A stretch of DNA of 64,000 nt from Streptomyces luteolus (GCF_029968015.1 NZ_JASCIS010000001.1:124001-188000), one strand, 5' to 3'; counted from the stretch's first letter, positions 44,416-52,303 are shown. Notes: generated from the letters alone by a model not told the origin. A program made the numbers and translations.

Positions 44416-46589
44416 TTGACCCCCAGCTCATGCCCCTTGGCCCCGACGAGTTGAGCCGGAAGCCAGACCATGATACTTGCGCCACCCAACTCGCCATACT
44501 CACGGGCCTCTTGGGTGCCTCCGAGGTCGGCGACGATGTCCCGGACGATCGTGAGGCCCAGGCCGGTCCCGTTGTCGCGTGTCGTCTTGCCTGGCAACCA
44601 GATCGCGCTCAGCGAGATGTCCTTGATTCCGGGGCCCGAGTCATCGACGCAGAGGCACAGGCGAGTTGTGTCTCCTTCGACGGCCAAGCGCGTTCTGACG
44701 CGGATCGCGCGCTCGGGCCGGATGGCATCCGTGCGTGTGAAGGCATGTGCGGCGTTCACGATCAGATTGGACAGGATCGACTCGATGTCGGCGACGGTGC
44801 TGCGGACGATCGCGCCTTCCGCGCCAAGGTCGTATTCGACTTGGATTCCGCGCTCATCGAGGTAGCGGGAGAAAAGCCGGACGACCGCCGGGCACTCCCG
44901 ATCGAAGTCGATTTCGGTGATTTGCCGCTTGTTCTTTGTCAGAAGGGTCAACGGGAGACGGGCGAAGGTCTCCAGGGTCTTGGCGCTGTCGATCGAGTTC
45001 TCGACCGACGAGTGGAACCTTTCTTTGTATTCGTCCTCCGAGACCCGCTGCTTGACCCGGCGGCTGACTGTCTTGACCTCGTTAATGATGCGGGCTGCAG
45101 GCTTCATCGCCTCGTGCGCGAAGACTGCGGTGCTGGTGCCGACCGTGGCCAGGGTCCGGTACAAGAGGAGGTCTTCGCGGAGCGCTTCAATTTCCTGACG
45201 TTGAGAGTCGAATACCTCGGAGGCTCCGGCTGTGAAGGACTCCAATACCGCGGAATCGGCGGCTCCGTCCAGAGTCGGCGTTTCGGGGTCCTTCGGGCTG
45301 ATGGCATCCAACAGGTTGCGGAACTGCTTCTCGGCTTCCTTTACCCGGTCTCGCGCCTTAGGTGTAGCGCCAATGCGACGCTGCTCCCGCAATTCAAGCC
45401 GCTGCTCCGCCGACCAGTCCAGGGCGCGCTTTGCAAATTCCTGCAGTTCGAGGAACTGGACGTTGTCGACGAAGCCGCTACGGTCCGTCTTGGGCTGGAG
45501 GAGCTCGTCAGGGTCCTCCACCTGAATACGGCCAACGGAGTTGTTCGTGGAGGCGCGACCCTCGGGGCTCGCTGCACGCCTTAGGTTGATGACCAGCCAG
45601 TCGTTCCCCATGTCTCCGTAGGGCTGTACGCGGAGCTCCCGATGGTAGAGATGAACCCCTCCCACCTGCTTGAGCCACTCCTTGATCTCCGCTGTGGGCT
45701 GCTGCGCGAACCGAACCTCTTTGGAAGCCCCTGGGTTGAGATTGAACATCCACATCTCGAACGCGGCTGGCGGCGCGGAAAACGTCAGAGGTGCGTCGCG
45801 GTTGCCGCGCCCTTGGCGCTTCCGCGCCACGTCGTCGTGCCCCGCCGACTTGATGACTTCACCACGCCAGTTGTAAAGGGTCGCGGAAGCCTTTCCGTAC
45901 TTGTCCACCTCGGCCACGAGGCGAAACTCGACCCACTGGAGCAGATCTGCAGTGATCACCCTGGATAGGTTCTCGAACTCTGGGGAATCACAGGTCACTC
46001 GGAACGCCGAGCCATCAGCGAAGGGGCCCGTGAGCATGAGCACCGACCGTGCCAGACGGTCGGCGTCCTGTTGGGCGATTCCCTGGCGGAGCCCTGTCAT
46101 CTCGATGGTCGTGCCGGTCTCCCCCTTGCGCTTTTTGCTCCTGATTGCCAGAGGGACGTCTTCTACCGCCTCAGACGCGTCGATTCGATTCCAGTCAATG
46201 GTCAGCGAATGCTCGGTGTCAGGGTCTTCTTTGGAGCGCGTGCGCACGGTGACGTTGGTGCCGAGGCGTAGGGCGGCAATTCTTCCCAATCCCTTCTCGC
46301 CCACCTTTCGCCGACCGGTACGGGTGTGGGTGTCCGAAGACTTTCCGGACTTTCCTATGAGGAGAAATCCACTGGCGAGCTGCTCCGCAGTCATTCCATC
46401 GCCGTCGTCCGAAACGATGAGTGTGCCGCCGGGCTGCTCGGCTTCGCTCATCCGTAGTCGGCAAATCGTGGCGTCCGCGTCGTAAGCGTTACGGACGAGT
46501 TCCATGATGCCCAAGTCCGCATGTGGGACCAGTTCTTCACCGAGCCGGGCGAGGATCTGTGGGGCGAAGCGGAGGTGGTGCTGCGTCAA
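44412..46589 (-). CDS. dual-GHKL ATPase / histidine-kinase-like protein
   Basis: A 725-aa protein with two separate GHKL ATP-binding domains. The N-terminal one is Hsp90/MORC-like: Glu30 and Asn34 in ELVRNAYDADA, DDGDGM at 61-66, and GEKGLGRIAALRLG. A middle region (~210-460) ends in a coiled coil. A kinase-type dimerisation helix follows with candidate phospho-His492 (FAHEAMKPAARI). The second ATPase domain has NLIVNAAHAF, VDDSGPGI and GTGLGLTIV. No membrane segment. It uses TTG at 46589 with GGAGG six bases ahead. GC is visibly lower than neighbours. Proposed sensor of the four-gene system. Confidence 0.87.
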   Translation of the reverse strand: MTQHHLRFAPQILARLGEELVPHADLGIMELVRNAYDADATICRLRMSEAEQPGGTLIVSDDGDGMTAEQLASGFLLIGKSGKSSDTHTRTGRRKVGEKGLGRIAALRLGTNVTVRTRSKEDPDTEHSLTIDWNRIDASEAVEDVPLAIRSKKRKGETGTTIEMTGLRQGIAQQDADRLARSVLMLTGPFADGSAFRVTCDSPEFENLSRVITADLLQWVEFRLVAEVDKYGKASATLYNWRGEVIKSAGHDDVARKRQGRGNRDAPLTFSAPPAAFEMWMFNLNPGASKEVRFAQQPTAEIKEWLKQVGGVHLYHRELRVQPYGDMGNDWLVINLRRAASPEGRASTNNSVGRIQVEDPDELLQPKTDRSGFVDNVQFLELQEFAKRALDWSAEQRLELREQRRIGATPKARDRVKEAEKQFRNLLDAISPKDPETPTLDGAADSAVLESFTAGASEVFDSQRQEIEALREDLLLYRTLATVGTSTAVFAHEAMKPAARIINEVKTVSRRVKQRVSEDEYKERFHSSVENSIDSAKTLETFARLPLTLLTKNKRQITEIDFDRECPAVVRLFSRYLDERGIQVEYDLGAEGAIVRSTVADIESILSNLIVNAAHAFTRTDAIRPERAIRVRTRLAVEGDTTRLCLCVDDSGPGIKDISLSAIWLPGKTTRDNGTGLGLTIVRDIVADLGGTQEAREYGELGGASIMVWLPAQLVGAKGHELGVK

Positions 46590-46772
46590 GGCGGTCCTCC
46601 CGTGCGGCGCGGCCGAGGCACCGCCGCTCGGTCGATCAGGCGGGCCATCGGGAAATCGTAGCGGCCTCCCCCCTCAACGAACATGACTCCGCCCTGCGCA
46701 CCCACTCCGGAACAGCCCGCCGGTAGTCCGGACGAAGCTGGAGGACGACAGCGGGCTACAAGTCAGGTCGCA

Positions 46773-47129
46773 TCATGTAGCAGAGAGTTGGATCTCGATG
46801 GCCAGCACACCAAGGGCTTCCTTCTCGGGTGGGTAGATGGCGCGAATGTTGTCGAGCTGCTGCCGCCTCGTGGCGCTCGGGTTGACGTTTGCTGCGCCTT
46901 CGTCGTCGAGCAGGGCTTCGAAGTCGTGGTACTCGGCAACCCGCTTGACCTCGACGTCGCAGGTCTCCTCGGTGCCCTTGATGCGGAAGCGGATGGTGTC
47001 GCCGGCGGCTAGGTCTTCGAGGTGTGGGTACTTGACCCGCACCTCGATGGTCTTGATGCCCGCCGCTACGAGGTCGAAGTACTTGCGGTAGAGGTGGAGT
47101 TCGCGGATTCGGGCGGTGGTGTCGGTCAT
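46773..47129 (-). CDS. ASCH-domain protein
   Basis: A 118-aa protein with an ASCH (PUA-like) fold: LHLYRKYFDLVAAGIKTIEV, then KYPHLEDLAAGDTIRF and CDVEVKRVAEYHDFEALL. ASCH domains bind RNA or nucleotides, and some are amidohydrolases or ribonucleases. The ATG overlaps the stop of the synthetase-like gene (ATGA), so they act together. A frame reaching 47279 lies inside the neighbour and is rejected. Confidence 0.82.
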   Translation of the reverse strand: MTDTTARIRELHLYRKYFDLVAAGIKTIEVRVKYPHLEDLAAGDTIRFRIKGTEETCDVEVKRVAEYHDFEALLDDEGAANVNPSATRRQQLDNIRAIYPPEKEALGVLAIEIQLSAT

Positions 47130-48244
47130 GGTGCGGGGAGGCTCCTGGTTGCTGGGGCGGTCATCATGCGGCCGATCTCCGCGGCCGAGTATGAACGGAA
47201 GAAGTGGCGCGGGTCGGCGAGAAGGGTCTCGGTCAGGGCGAGCAGTCGGTTGGCATACTCGGGAAACGAGCCGGGCCACTGCCGGGTGTCGAGCATCCAG
47301 TCGGCTGCGCCGTCCGGCAAGGGTGCCAAGCCCTCGCGGATCAGAGATTTGGACAGTTTGGCCCCGGTGTCCGTGACGACCTGAGGGCAGAAGAGGCGGG
47401 CCGGGAGCTGGGTGCGGGTGAGGCCGACGGCCTGGTGGGCCTCGTCGACGAGGTGCGAGCCGAAGACCCAGTCGCCGCCTTTGATCATGATGTGCAGTGC
47501 GTTGTGCGGTGGGCCGACGAGTGCGAGTTCCTTGACGAGGTTGCGGTACAGGGTGGCTAGGTCGACGTAGGCGCCTTCAGCCGGGGTAACGCGGGCCTCG
47601 TACGGGCCGTGGTGGAGGCAGACGGCCTTGACCACCGCCGATTCGGGGGCGGTGAGACGGACCTGCGTGCGCTCGGCGTGCTTCTCCGCCCAGCCGCATC
47701 CGGGGCTCGGGCAGGGCACGCGCACGTGAGGTGTCCCCGTGGACGGGGCGAGCCACCACCGGGCCGCGTCGATGCGAGGGAGGAGCCGTAACCAGGTGCG
47801 GCGGAAGTGCTCGCCGGCCTGCTGCTCGGTGTACGTCTCGACGCGGAACGGGATGCCCGTGCGGCTCGACAGCATCGCGAGCAGAGGTCCGTAGAGCCCG
47901 TCGACCAAGGCGGCCAGGGCCTGCTCGCCGAGGGCCTGAGAGTAGGCGCGCTGGTAGCGGTTGCCGGTTGCCGGGTCCGTGGTCAGGTCGTAGGGCGCGT
48001 TGTCGAGGGCGCCGAAGAGGACTTCCGCTGGCAGGCCGAAGCGGTTCCGGAGGCGGGCTGCCACTGCGAAGGCTAGGGACTGCACGAGTGAGGTGCCGAT
48101 GTGCGGGGCACCGTTGATCTGAGTCCCGACGACCAGCACCAGCTTCTCGGGCGGGGCGGCCAGGATGCGTGGGGCGAGAACGTCTTCGGCATGAGTGAGA
48201 GCGTTGGCCAGCACGGTGTTCGGCGAGACGGGCATGAAGGTCAT
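47126..48244 (-). CDS. class I lysyl-tRNA-synthetase-like protein lacking the anticodon domain
   Basis: A 372-aa protein with the class I synthetase signatures: HIGH-like PHIGTS (His48-Gly50) and KMSKS-like KLSKS (Lys296-Ser300). A Cys-containing zinc-like insert (CPSPGCGWAEKHAERT) lies between. It resembles archaeal-type class I LysRS but is shorter and ends soon after KLSKS, so the anticodon-binding helical domain is missing or greatly reduced. It may aminoacylate a small molecule or modify tRNA. GGAG sits before the ATG. Operon with the ASCH gene. Confidence 0.8.
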   Translation of the reverse strand: MTFMPVSPNTVLANALTHAEDVLAPRILAAPPEKLVLVVGTQINGAPHIGTSLVQSLAFAVAARLRNRFGLPAEVLFGALDNAPYDLTTDPATGNRYQRAYSQALGEQALAALVDGLYGPLLAMLSSRTGIPFRVETYTEQQAGEHFRRTWLRLLPRIDAARWWLAPSTGTPHVRVPCPSPGCGWAEKHAERTQVRLTAPESAVVKAVCLHHGPYEARVTPAEGAYVDLATLYRNLVKELALVGPPHNALHIMIKGGDWVFGSHLVDEAHQAVGLTRTQLPARLFCPQVVTDTGAKLSKSLIREGLAPLPDGAADWMLDTRQWPGSFPEYANRLLALTETLLADPRHFFRSYSAAEIGRMMTAPATRSLPAP

Positions 48245-48272
48245 GAGGAACTCCCGGGCTTCGGATGGGACT

Positions 48273-48638
48273 TCATTCGGCTAGGGCGCGGTCACTGATG
48301 CTGTGCTGGAACGTCGCCCAGACGCGTTTGCCAGGTCCACGCCGGGCTGTTACTCCCCAGTCGTCGGCCAGGGCGTCTACGAGGAGGAGGCCGCGGCCGC
48401 CGTCGTCGGCCTCTTGGGAAGGGCGTGGCGCCGGGGCGCCGTCTCCGCCGTCCTGTACGTCAAGCAGCACGTGCGAGCTGTGGAGTTCGAGGCGTACGAG
48501 GATCAGCCCGTCCGCGACCGGCGCGTGCAACAGCGCATTGGTCACCAACTCGGATACGCACAGGCGGACGTCGTCGAGGCGTTGCACGTGGTCCCACCGG
48601 GTTAGAGCCTCCGCGGCGAACCTTCGGGCCGCGGGCAC
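48273..48638 (-). pseudogene. 5'-truncated HATPase (RsbW-like) regulator
   Basis: The frame encodes 121 aa of a Streptomyces RsbW-type ATPase: VRLCVSELVTNALLHA (N-box), LDVQDGGDGAP and GGRGLLLVDALADDWG. Family members have a further ~20-30 residues forming the first strand before PAARRFAAEALTRW. Here the frame instead starts at a GTG directly at the boundary with the divergent fragment. It may still be translated, but it looks truncated by a deletion or recombination at about 48640. Confidence 0.65.
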
Positions 48639-48653
48639 ATTGGCCTTGCGTCG

Positions 48654-49419
48654 GGTGAAGTGCCTGGAGCTTTCGACGGCAGCGCTTTACGATTCGGCGG
48701 CCACTCATGCCCGGACGGCTCGGGCGTGTGCCGAGGCTGCTGGGCATGAGGGGCTGCTCGCGTGGGTGCGGGCCGTAGAGTCGTTGATCGCTTACTGGAC
48801 CGGTCGGTACGAACAGGCGGCACACATGGCGCAAGCCGGTCGCCAGCACCGGGCGGGCGGCAGCATCGGAGCGCGCCTGGCCAGCTTGGAGGCAAGAGCG
48901 CTCGCCATCGCGGGTGATGGACAAGGGGCGGGTGCTGCACTGGCTGATGCGGAGCGGGCCCGCGAGCGGCAGCAGGTAGCAGACGAGGCTCCGGGGGTGT
49001 TCGCCTTCCCGATGGCCAAGCAGTTCGCCTACGCAGGGACGACGCACCTCGCCATCGGCGGACGTGAGCACATTCAGCAGGCAATCGCCAGTGCTGACAA
49101 GGCAGTTCGCCTCTACCGGAATGCGGAGACCGACGACCAGTCGGTGGGCGACCTCTTCGCCGCGCACGTCGACCTGGCACGGGGGCACCTGCTCCTGGCC
49201 GACGTTGACGGCGCCGAGGCCATGCTCGGGTTCGTCCTCGATGCACCGCCGGAACGGTTCTCGGCCAGCATCGTCCGGAGACTTGTTGATCTCAGCCGCG
49301 AGCTGAACAGGCCGCAGTACGGTGGAGCGGCGCAGGCCACCCGACTGCGCGAGCGACTCCAGCACATGGCCGTTCTCGCCGCCTCGCCCTCTGCCCGTCC
49401 ACCGGAGCTGCCGAAGTGA
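48654..49419 (+). pseudogene. C-terminal (TPR) fragment of an XRE-type regulator
   Basis: About 255 codons encode TPR-like helices (YDSAATHARTARACAEAAG, YEQAAHMAQAGRQH, IQQAIASADKAVRLYRNAE) typical of the C-terminal half of Streptomyces XRE regulators. The helix-turn-helix half is absent: upstream the sequence switches at once to the divergent HATPase gene. A GTG at 48654 could start a shortened product. The stop overlaps the methyltransferase start (GTGA), as in intact regulator-methyltransferase pairs. Confidence 0.65.
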
Positions 49420-50237
49420 CCGACCTCTCCGCCACCCACGACGCCGCCGTGACTGACCGCGACCGCCTCGCGGGGAGCGCCTACAACAGTGACCGGGACC
49501 TTGCCGCCCGTCAGTCCCTCTACCAGTGGCAGCGGCCCCGCCACGACCTGCCCGGCATGGTCTCGGAGCACCTGAGTGCTGCGCACGGACGGGTCGTCGA
49601 TGTCGGCTGCGGGAACGGCAAGTTCATCAAGCGTCTGCACCGAGACCGACCTGATCTGGAACTCCTGGGCCTGGACATCGCGCCCGGCATCCTCGCCGAC
49701 GTGCCTGGCGCGGTCGCGGTCGCCGATGTGGCGAGGCTCCCGTTGACATCGGCTGGCGTCGACGCCGCTCTCGCGATGCACATGCTCTACCACGCCCTGG
49801 ACATCCCGCAGGCCGTACGCGAGTTGTCCCGCGTAGTGACTGACGGCGGCCTCCTGATTGCCTCCACCAACAGCGACCGCGACAAGGCCGAGCTGGACGA
49901 GCTGTGGGTACGGGCGGCCGGTGATGTACTCGGGACCGACCGAGGGCCGGCTCGGATCTCGCTCAGTGCCCGCTTCTCCCTGGAAAAAGCGCCAGCCTTC
50001 CTCGGCGAGGAGTTCGACCGCGTCGAGACGACCGAGCTACCCGGCACCATCACGGTCACCGATCCCGAACCCGTGGTCGCACACATGGCCTCGTACCAGG
50101 CATGGGCGGACCAGCACGACGTGCCCTTCGAGGCCACCATCGCGCGGGCCCGCACCATCCTGGAGGAACACATCGCCCGGCACGGGGCGTTCGAGATCCA
50201 CTGTCTTGGCGGCATTCTCGTGTGCCGTCGCCACTGA
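49416..50237 (+). CDS. class I SAM-dependent methyltransferase
   Basis: A 273-aa Rossmann methyltransferase. Motif I is VVDVGCGNGKF, the acidic motif II LGLDIAP, and DVARLPLTSAGVDAALAMHMLYH spans motifs III-IV. Methyltransferase_11-like; substrate unknown. The GTG overlaps the stop of the truncated regulator. No nearby biosynthetic genes hint at its target. Confidence 0.85.
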   Translation: MTDLSATHDAAVTDRDRLAGSAYNSDRDLAARQSLYQWQRPRHDLPGMVSEHLSAAHGRVVDVGCGNGKFIKRLHRDRPDLELLGLDIAPGILADVPGAVAVADVARLPLTSAGVDAALAMHMLYHALDIPQAVRELSRVVTDGGLLIASTNSDRDKAELDELWVRAAGDVLGTDRGPARISLSARFSLEKAPAFLGEEFDRVETTELPGTITVTDPEPVVAHMASYQAWADQHDVPFEATIARARTILEEHIARHGAFEIHCLGGILVCRRH

Positions 50238-50250
50238 GAGGCCGGGCCGG

Positions 50251-50579
50251 TCAGGCCGTCTCCATCGCACCCGCGACCTGGAGGCCAGTCGCTGTGGGTC
50301 GCCCAGACCTCGACGTACGGGCCCGGCCCACACTGTCGACCGCGAACCCCGCACCAGCCACCGCGGCGGCGAACTCATCCAGTCCCACACCGTGTACCAC
50401 CGTCGGCCGTCGGGTTCGTCGAGCCAGCCCGTGCTGCCAGTGGCCTTGAGGCGCACGTACATCGGCCCCCCCGGGGCGCAGGAGTTCGGCGAACTGGCCG
50501 AGCACGTCCGCTGCGTCCGCCGTGTCGAGGCGGACGAGTGACGCGGAGGCCCAGATCCCATCGGAGACAGCCCGTCGGC
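50251..50579 (-). pseudogene. C-terminal remnant of a SAM methyltransferase
   Basis: Reading the minus strand, VSDGIWASASLVRLDTADAA and VLGQFAELLRPGG continue, after a +1 shift at a run of seven G (50472-50466), as MYVRLKATGSTGWLDEPDGR and RRWYTVWD. They return to the first frame for DEFAAAVAGAGFAVDS. Two compensating frameshifts and the missing N-terminal half show a dead gene. Its 5' end stops about 10 bp from the right 92-bp repeat, so the island boundary removed the rest. Confidence 0.72.
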
Positions 50580-50589
50580 CAATCCCCCC

Positions 50590-50681
50590 ACAACGCAGAA
50601 CACCCGGCTCCGCGCGGATGCCGGGTGTTCTGTGTGACGCGATGCGTGACGAAACGCGAAGGTCAGGCCTTCTTCGTCTCC
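50590..50681. repeat. right 92-bp direct repeat (attR-like) containing the sodN 3' end
   Basis: Identical to 40815-40906. It includes the last 19 nt of sodN with stop codon and the sodN terminator hairpin (50596-50608 with 50620-50632). The insertion thus reconstituted an intact sodN, as site-specific elements do with tRNA genes. Confidence 0.9.
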
Positions 50682-51058
50682 CAGAAGATCTTGTCGATCT
50701 GGGCGATGTAGTCCAGCGCCTTCTGGCCCGTGGCCGGGTCCGACGAGCCCTTGGCGGCCGAGAGGGCCTTGAGGGTGTCGTTGACCAGCTGGTGCAGCTC
50801 CGGGTACTTCTCGAAGTGCGGGGGCTTGAAGTAGTCGCTCCAGAGCACCGACACGTGGTGCTTGGCGAGCTCCGCGCGCTGCTCCTTGATGCCGATGGCG
50901 CGCGTCTGGAACTGCGCGTCGTCGTTGCCGGCCATCTTCTCCTGGACGGCCTTGACCGACTCCGCCTCGATGCGGGCCTGGGCCGGGTCGTACACACCGC
51001 AGGGCAGGTCGCAGTGAGCGCTGACCTTCACCTTGGGGGCAAACAGGCGGGAGAGCAT
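50663..51058 (-). CDS. sodN: nickel superoxide dismutase
   Basis: A 131-aa precursor. After a 14-residue propeptide the mature enzyme begins HCDLPCGVY: His15, Cys16 and Cys20 form the nickel hook. The rest is the four-helix bundle (ARIEAESVKAVQEKM, HVSVLWSDYFKPPHFEKYPE). It dismutates superoxide in the cytoplasm. Maturation needs SodX, encoded divergently. Its 3' end lies in attR. Confidence 0.96.
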   Translation of the reverse strand: MLSRLFAPKVKVSAHCDLPCGVYDPAQARIEAESVKAVQEKMAGNDDAQFQTRAIGIKEQRAELAKHHVSVLWSDYFKPPHFEKYPELHQLVNDTLKALSAAKGSSDPATGQKALDYIAQIDKIFWETKKA

Positions 51059-51210
51059 TGAGCTGTCCTTCCTCGTGATCGTCTTCTCAGGGGCGACATT
51101 ACTCCGTGAGGAAGGGGATTTCGCGAGGGGCCCAGGGGCTGGGACAAAAGTCCCGGGTGGAACCGGGACCCGGGACGGATGCGAACGGCAGACTGGTGGC
51201 ATCCGTTGAC

Positions 51211-51285
51211 GGGCGTGCGAACGACGGGCGTGCGAACGACGGGCGTGCGAACGACAGGCGTGAGAACGGCAGGCGTGAGAACGAC
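51211..51285 (+). repeat. five 15-bp tandem repeats upstream of sodX
   Basis: GGGCGTGCGAACGAC is repeated at 51211, 51226 and 51241, with diverged AGGCGTGAGAACGGC-like copies at 51256 and 51271. An open frame through them would add a repeated Val-Arg-Thr-Thr-Gly stretch to SodX, but the conserved start is later. Confidence 0.88.
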
Positions 51286-51301
51286 GGGCGAGAGGTGCGG
51301 A

Positions 51302-51739
51302 ATGCGGGAGCAGGGCAGCGAGCCGGGGCGGGCCGGTCAGGCGCGGGCGCCGTTCGGTGTGGCCGAGGTGCACGGGCCGTCGATGGTGCCCACCCTGCGC
51401 CCCGGCGACCAGCTGCTCGTCCGGTACGGGGCGCGGGTCCGGCCGGGTGACGTCGTCGTCCTGCGCCACCCGTTCCAGCAGGACCTGCTGGTCGTGAAGC
51501 GGGCCGTCGAGCGCCGTGAGGCCGGCTGGTGGGTGCTCGGCGACAACTCCTTTGCGGGCGGGGACAGTACGGACTACGGGACCGTGCCCGAGGAGCTGGT
51601 CCTCGCCCGTGTCGTGGGCCGGTTCAGGCCGCGCTCGGAGGGTCAGCGCTCGCCGTTGCGCGCGGCGCTCTGGGCGCTGTCCGCCGTACGTCCGGTGCTG
51701 TGCGACCGGTCGGCCTCCTCGCGCTTGCGGGCCCGGTAG
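51302..51739 (+). CDS. sodX: SodX, signal-peptidase-like protease maturing NiSOD
   Basis: A 145-aa S26-family protease with catalytic Ser27 in HGPSMVPTL and Lys66 in LLVVKRAV, followed by GDNSFAGGDSTDYG. It lacks a membrane anchor, as known for NiSOD processing peptidases. It removes the SodN propeptide to expose His. AGAGG precedes ATG 51302. Its last 97 nt overlap the convergent CGNR gene. Confidence 0.9.
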   Translation: MREQGSEPGRAGQARAPFGVAEVHGPSMVPTLRPGDQLLVRYGARVRPGDVVVLRHPFQQDLLVVKRAVERREAGWWVLGDNSFAGGDSTDYGTVPEELVLARVVGRFRPRSEGQRSPLRAALWALSAVRPVLCDRSASSRLRAR

Positions 51740-52272
51740 GCGGCGACGTTGGCGCGGGTCGCGCAGCGGTCCGAGCAGTAGCGCCGGGAGCGGTTGGTGG
51801 ACGTGTCCAGGTAGGCGTTGCGGCAGGGCGTCGCCTCGCAGATGCCGAGGCGCTCCACCCCGTGCTCGGTGAGGTGGAAGGCGAGGCCCATGGAGGCGAT
51901 GGCGGCGTAGCCCGCGGTCGCGTTCGACGGGTGGTCGGCCAGGTGCATGTGCCACAGCGGCCGGTTGTCCTCGTCGCGGTGGTCGTGCCCGGAGATCTGC
52001 GGGCTGACCGGGAATTCGAGCAGCAGCGAGTTGAGCAGGTCGACGGCGAGGGTCTCGTCGCCGCCGTCCGCCGCCTCGAAGACCGCGCGAAGCCGGGCCC
52101 GTACGGACCGGAACCGGGTCACGTCGGCGTCGGTGGCGCGGCGGGCCGCCGTGGAGCTCGGCCCGAACAGCTCGCGGACCGCCTCGACGGAGGTGAGGGA
52201 GTCCTTGTTCCGGGCCGGCTCCTCACTGTTGACCAGGCGCACGGCGTAGTCCGAGTAATAGGCCAGTTCCAC
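51643..52272 (-). CDS. CGNR zinc-finger (ABATE-domain) regulator
   Basis: A 209-aa protein. The N-terminal ABATE domain (MELAYYSDYAVRLVNSEEP) is followed by a C-terminal CGNR-type zinc finger: CEATPCRNAYLD, then RRYCSDRCATRANVAAYRAR. These are DNA-binding stress regulators. GTG 52272 is the start. The final ~33 codons are read antisense to the end of sodX, unusual for this compact but mostly non-overlapping region. Confidence 0.87.
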   Translation of the reverse strand: MELAYYSDYAVRLVNSEEPARNKDSLTSVEAVRELFGPSSTAARRATDADVTRFRSVRARLRAVFEAADGGDETLAVDLLNSLLLEFPVSPQISGHDHRDEDNRPLWHMHLADHPSNATAGYAAIASMGLAFHLTEHGVERLGICEATPCRNAYLDTSTNRSRRYCSDRCATRANVAAYRARKREEADRSHSTGRTADSAQSAARNGER

Positions 52273-52303
52273 TTGTAGTCCTTACCGGGGCGGGCTATCG
52301 TCG

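Larger units (their letters stand above)
40907..50589. mobile_element. genomic island inserted at the 3' end of sodN, no integrase seen
   Basis: About 9.7 kb bounded by perfect 92-bp direct repeats, one of which carries the sodN 3' end. Interior genes have visibly lower GC than the flanks, especially 44412-46589. The content is accessory: DNA methyltransferase, signalling ATPase, receiver, MBL-fold, ASCH, tRNA-synthetase-like, methyltransferases and gene fragments. I find no tyrosine or serine recombinase, excisionase or replication gene, so it is either decayed or mobilised in trans. The left margin 40907-41144 holds no gene I can support. Confidence 0.85.

Noticed and set aside
50466..50472. 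Frameshift at a seven-base homopolymer as proof of a pseudogene
   Set aside because: Homopolymer errors are possible; the pseudogene call rests mainly on the missing N-terminal half and second shift.
51179..51301. A 41-residue N-terminal extension of SodX through the 15-bp repeats
   Set aside because: Conserved protease sequence and a ribosome site point to ATG 51302; the extension is pure repeat.
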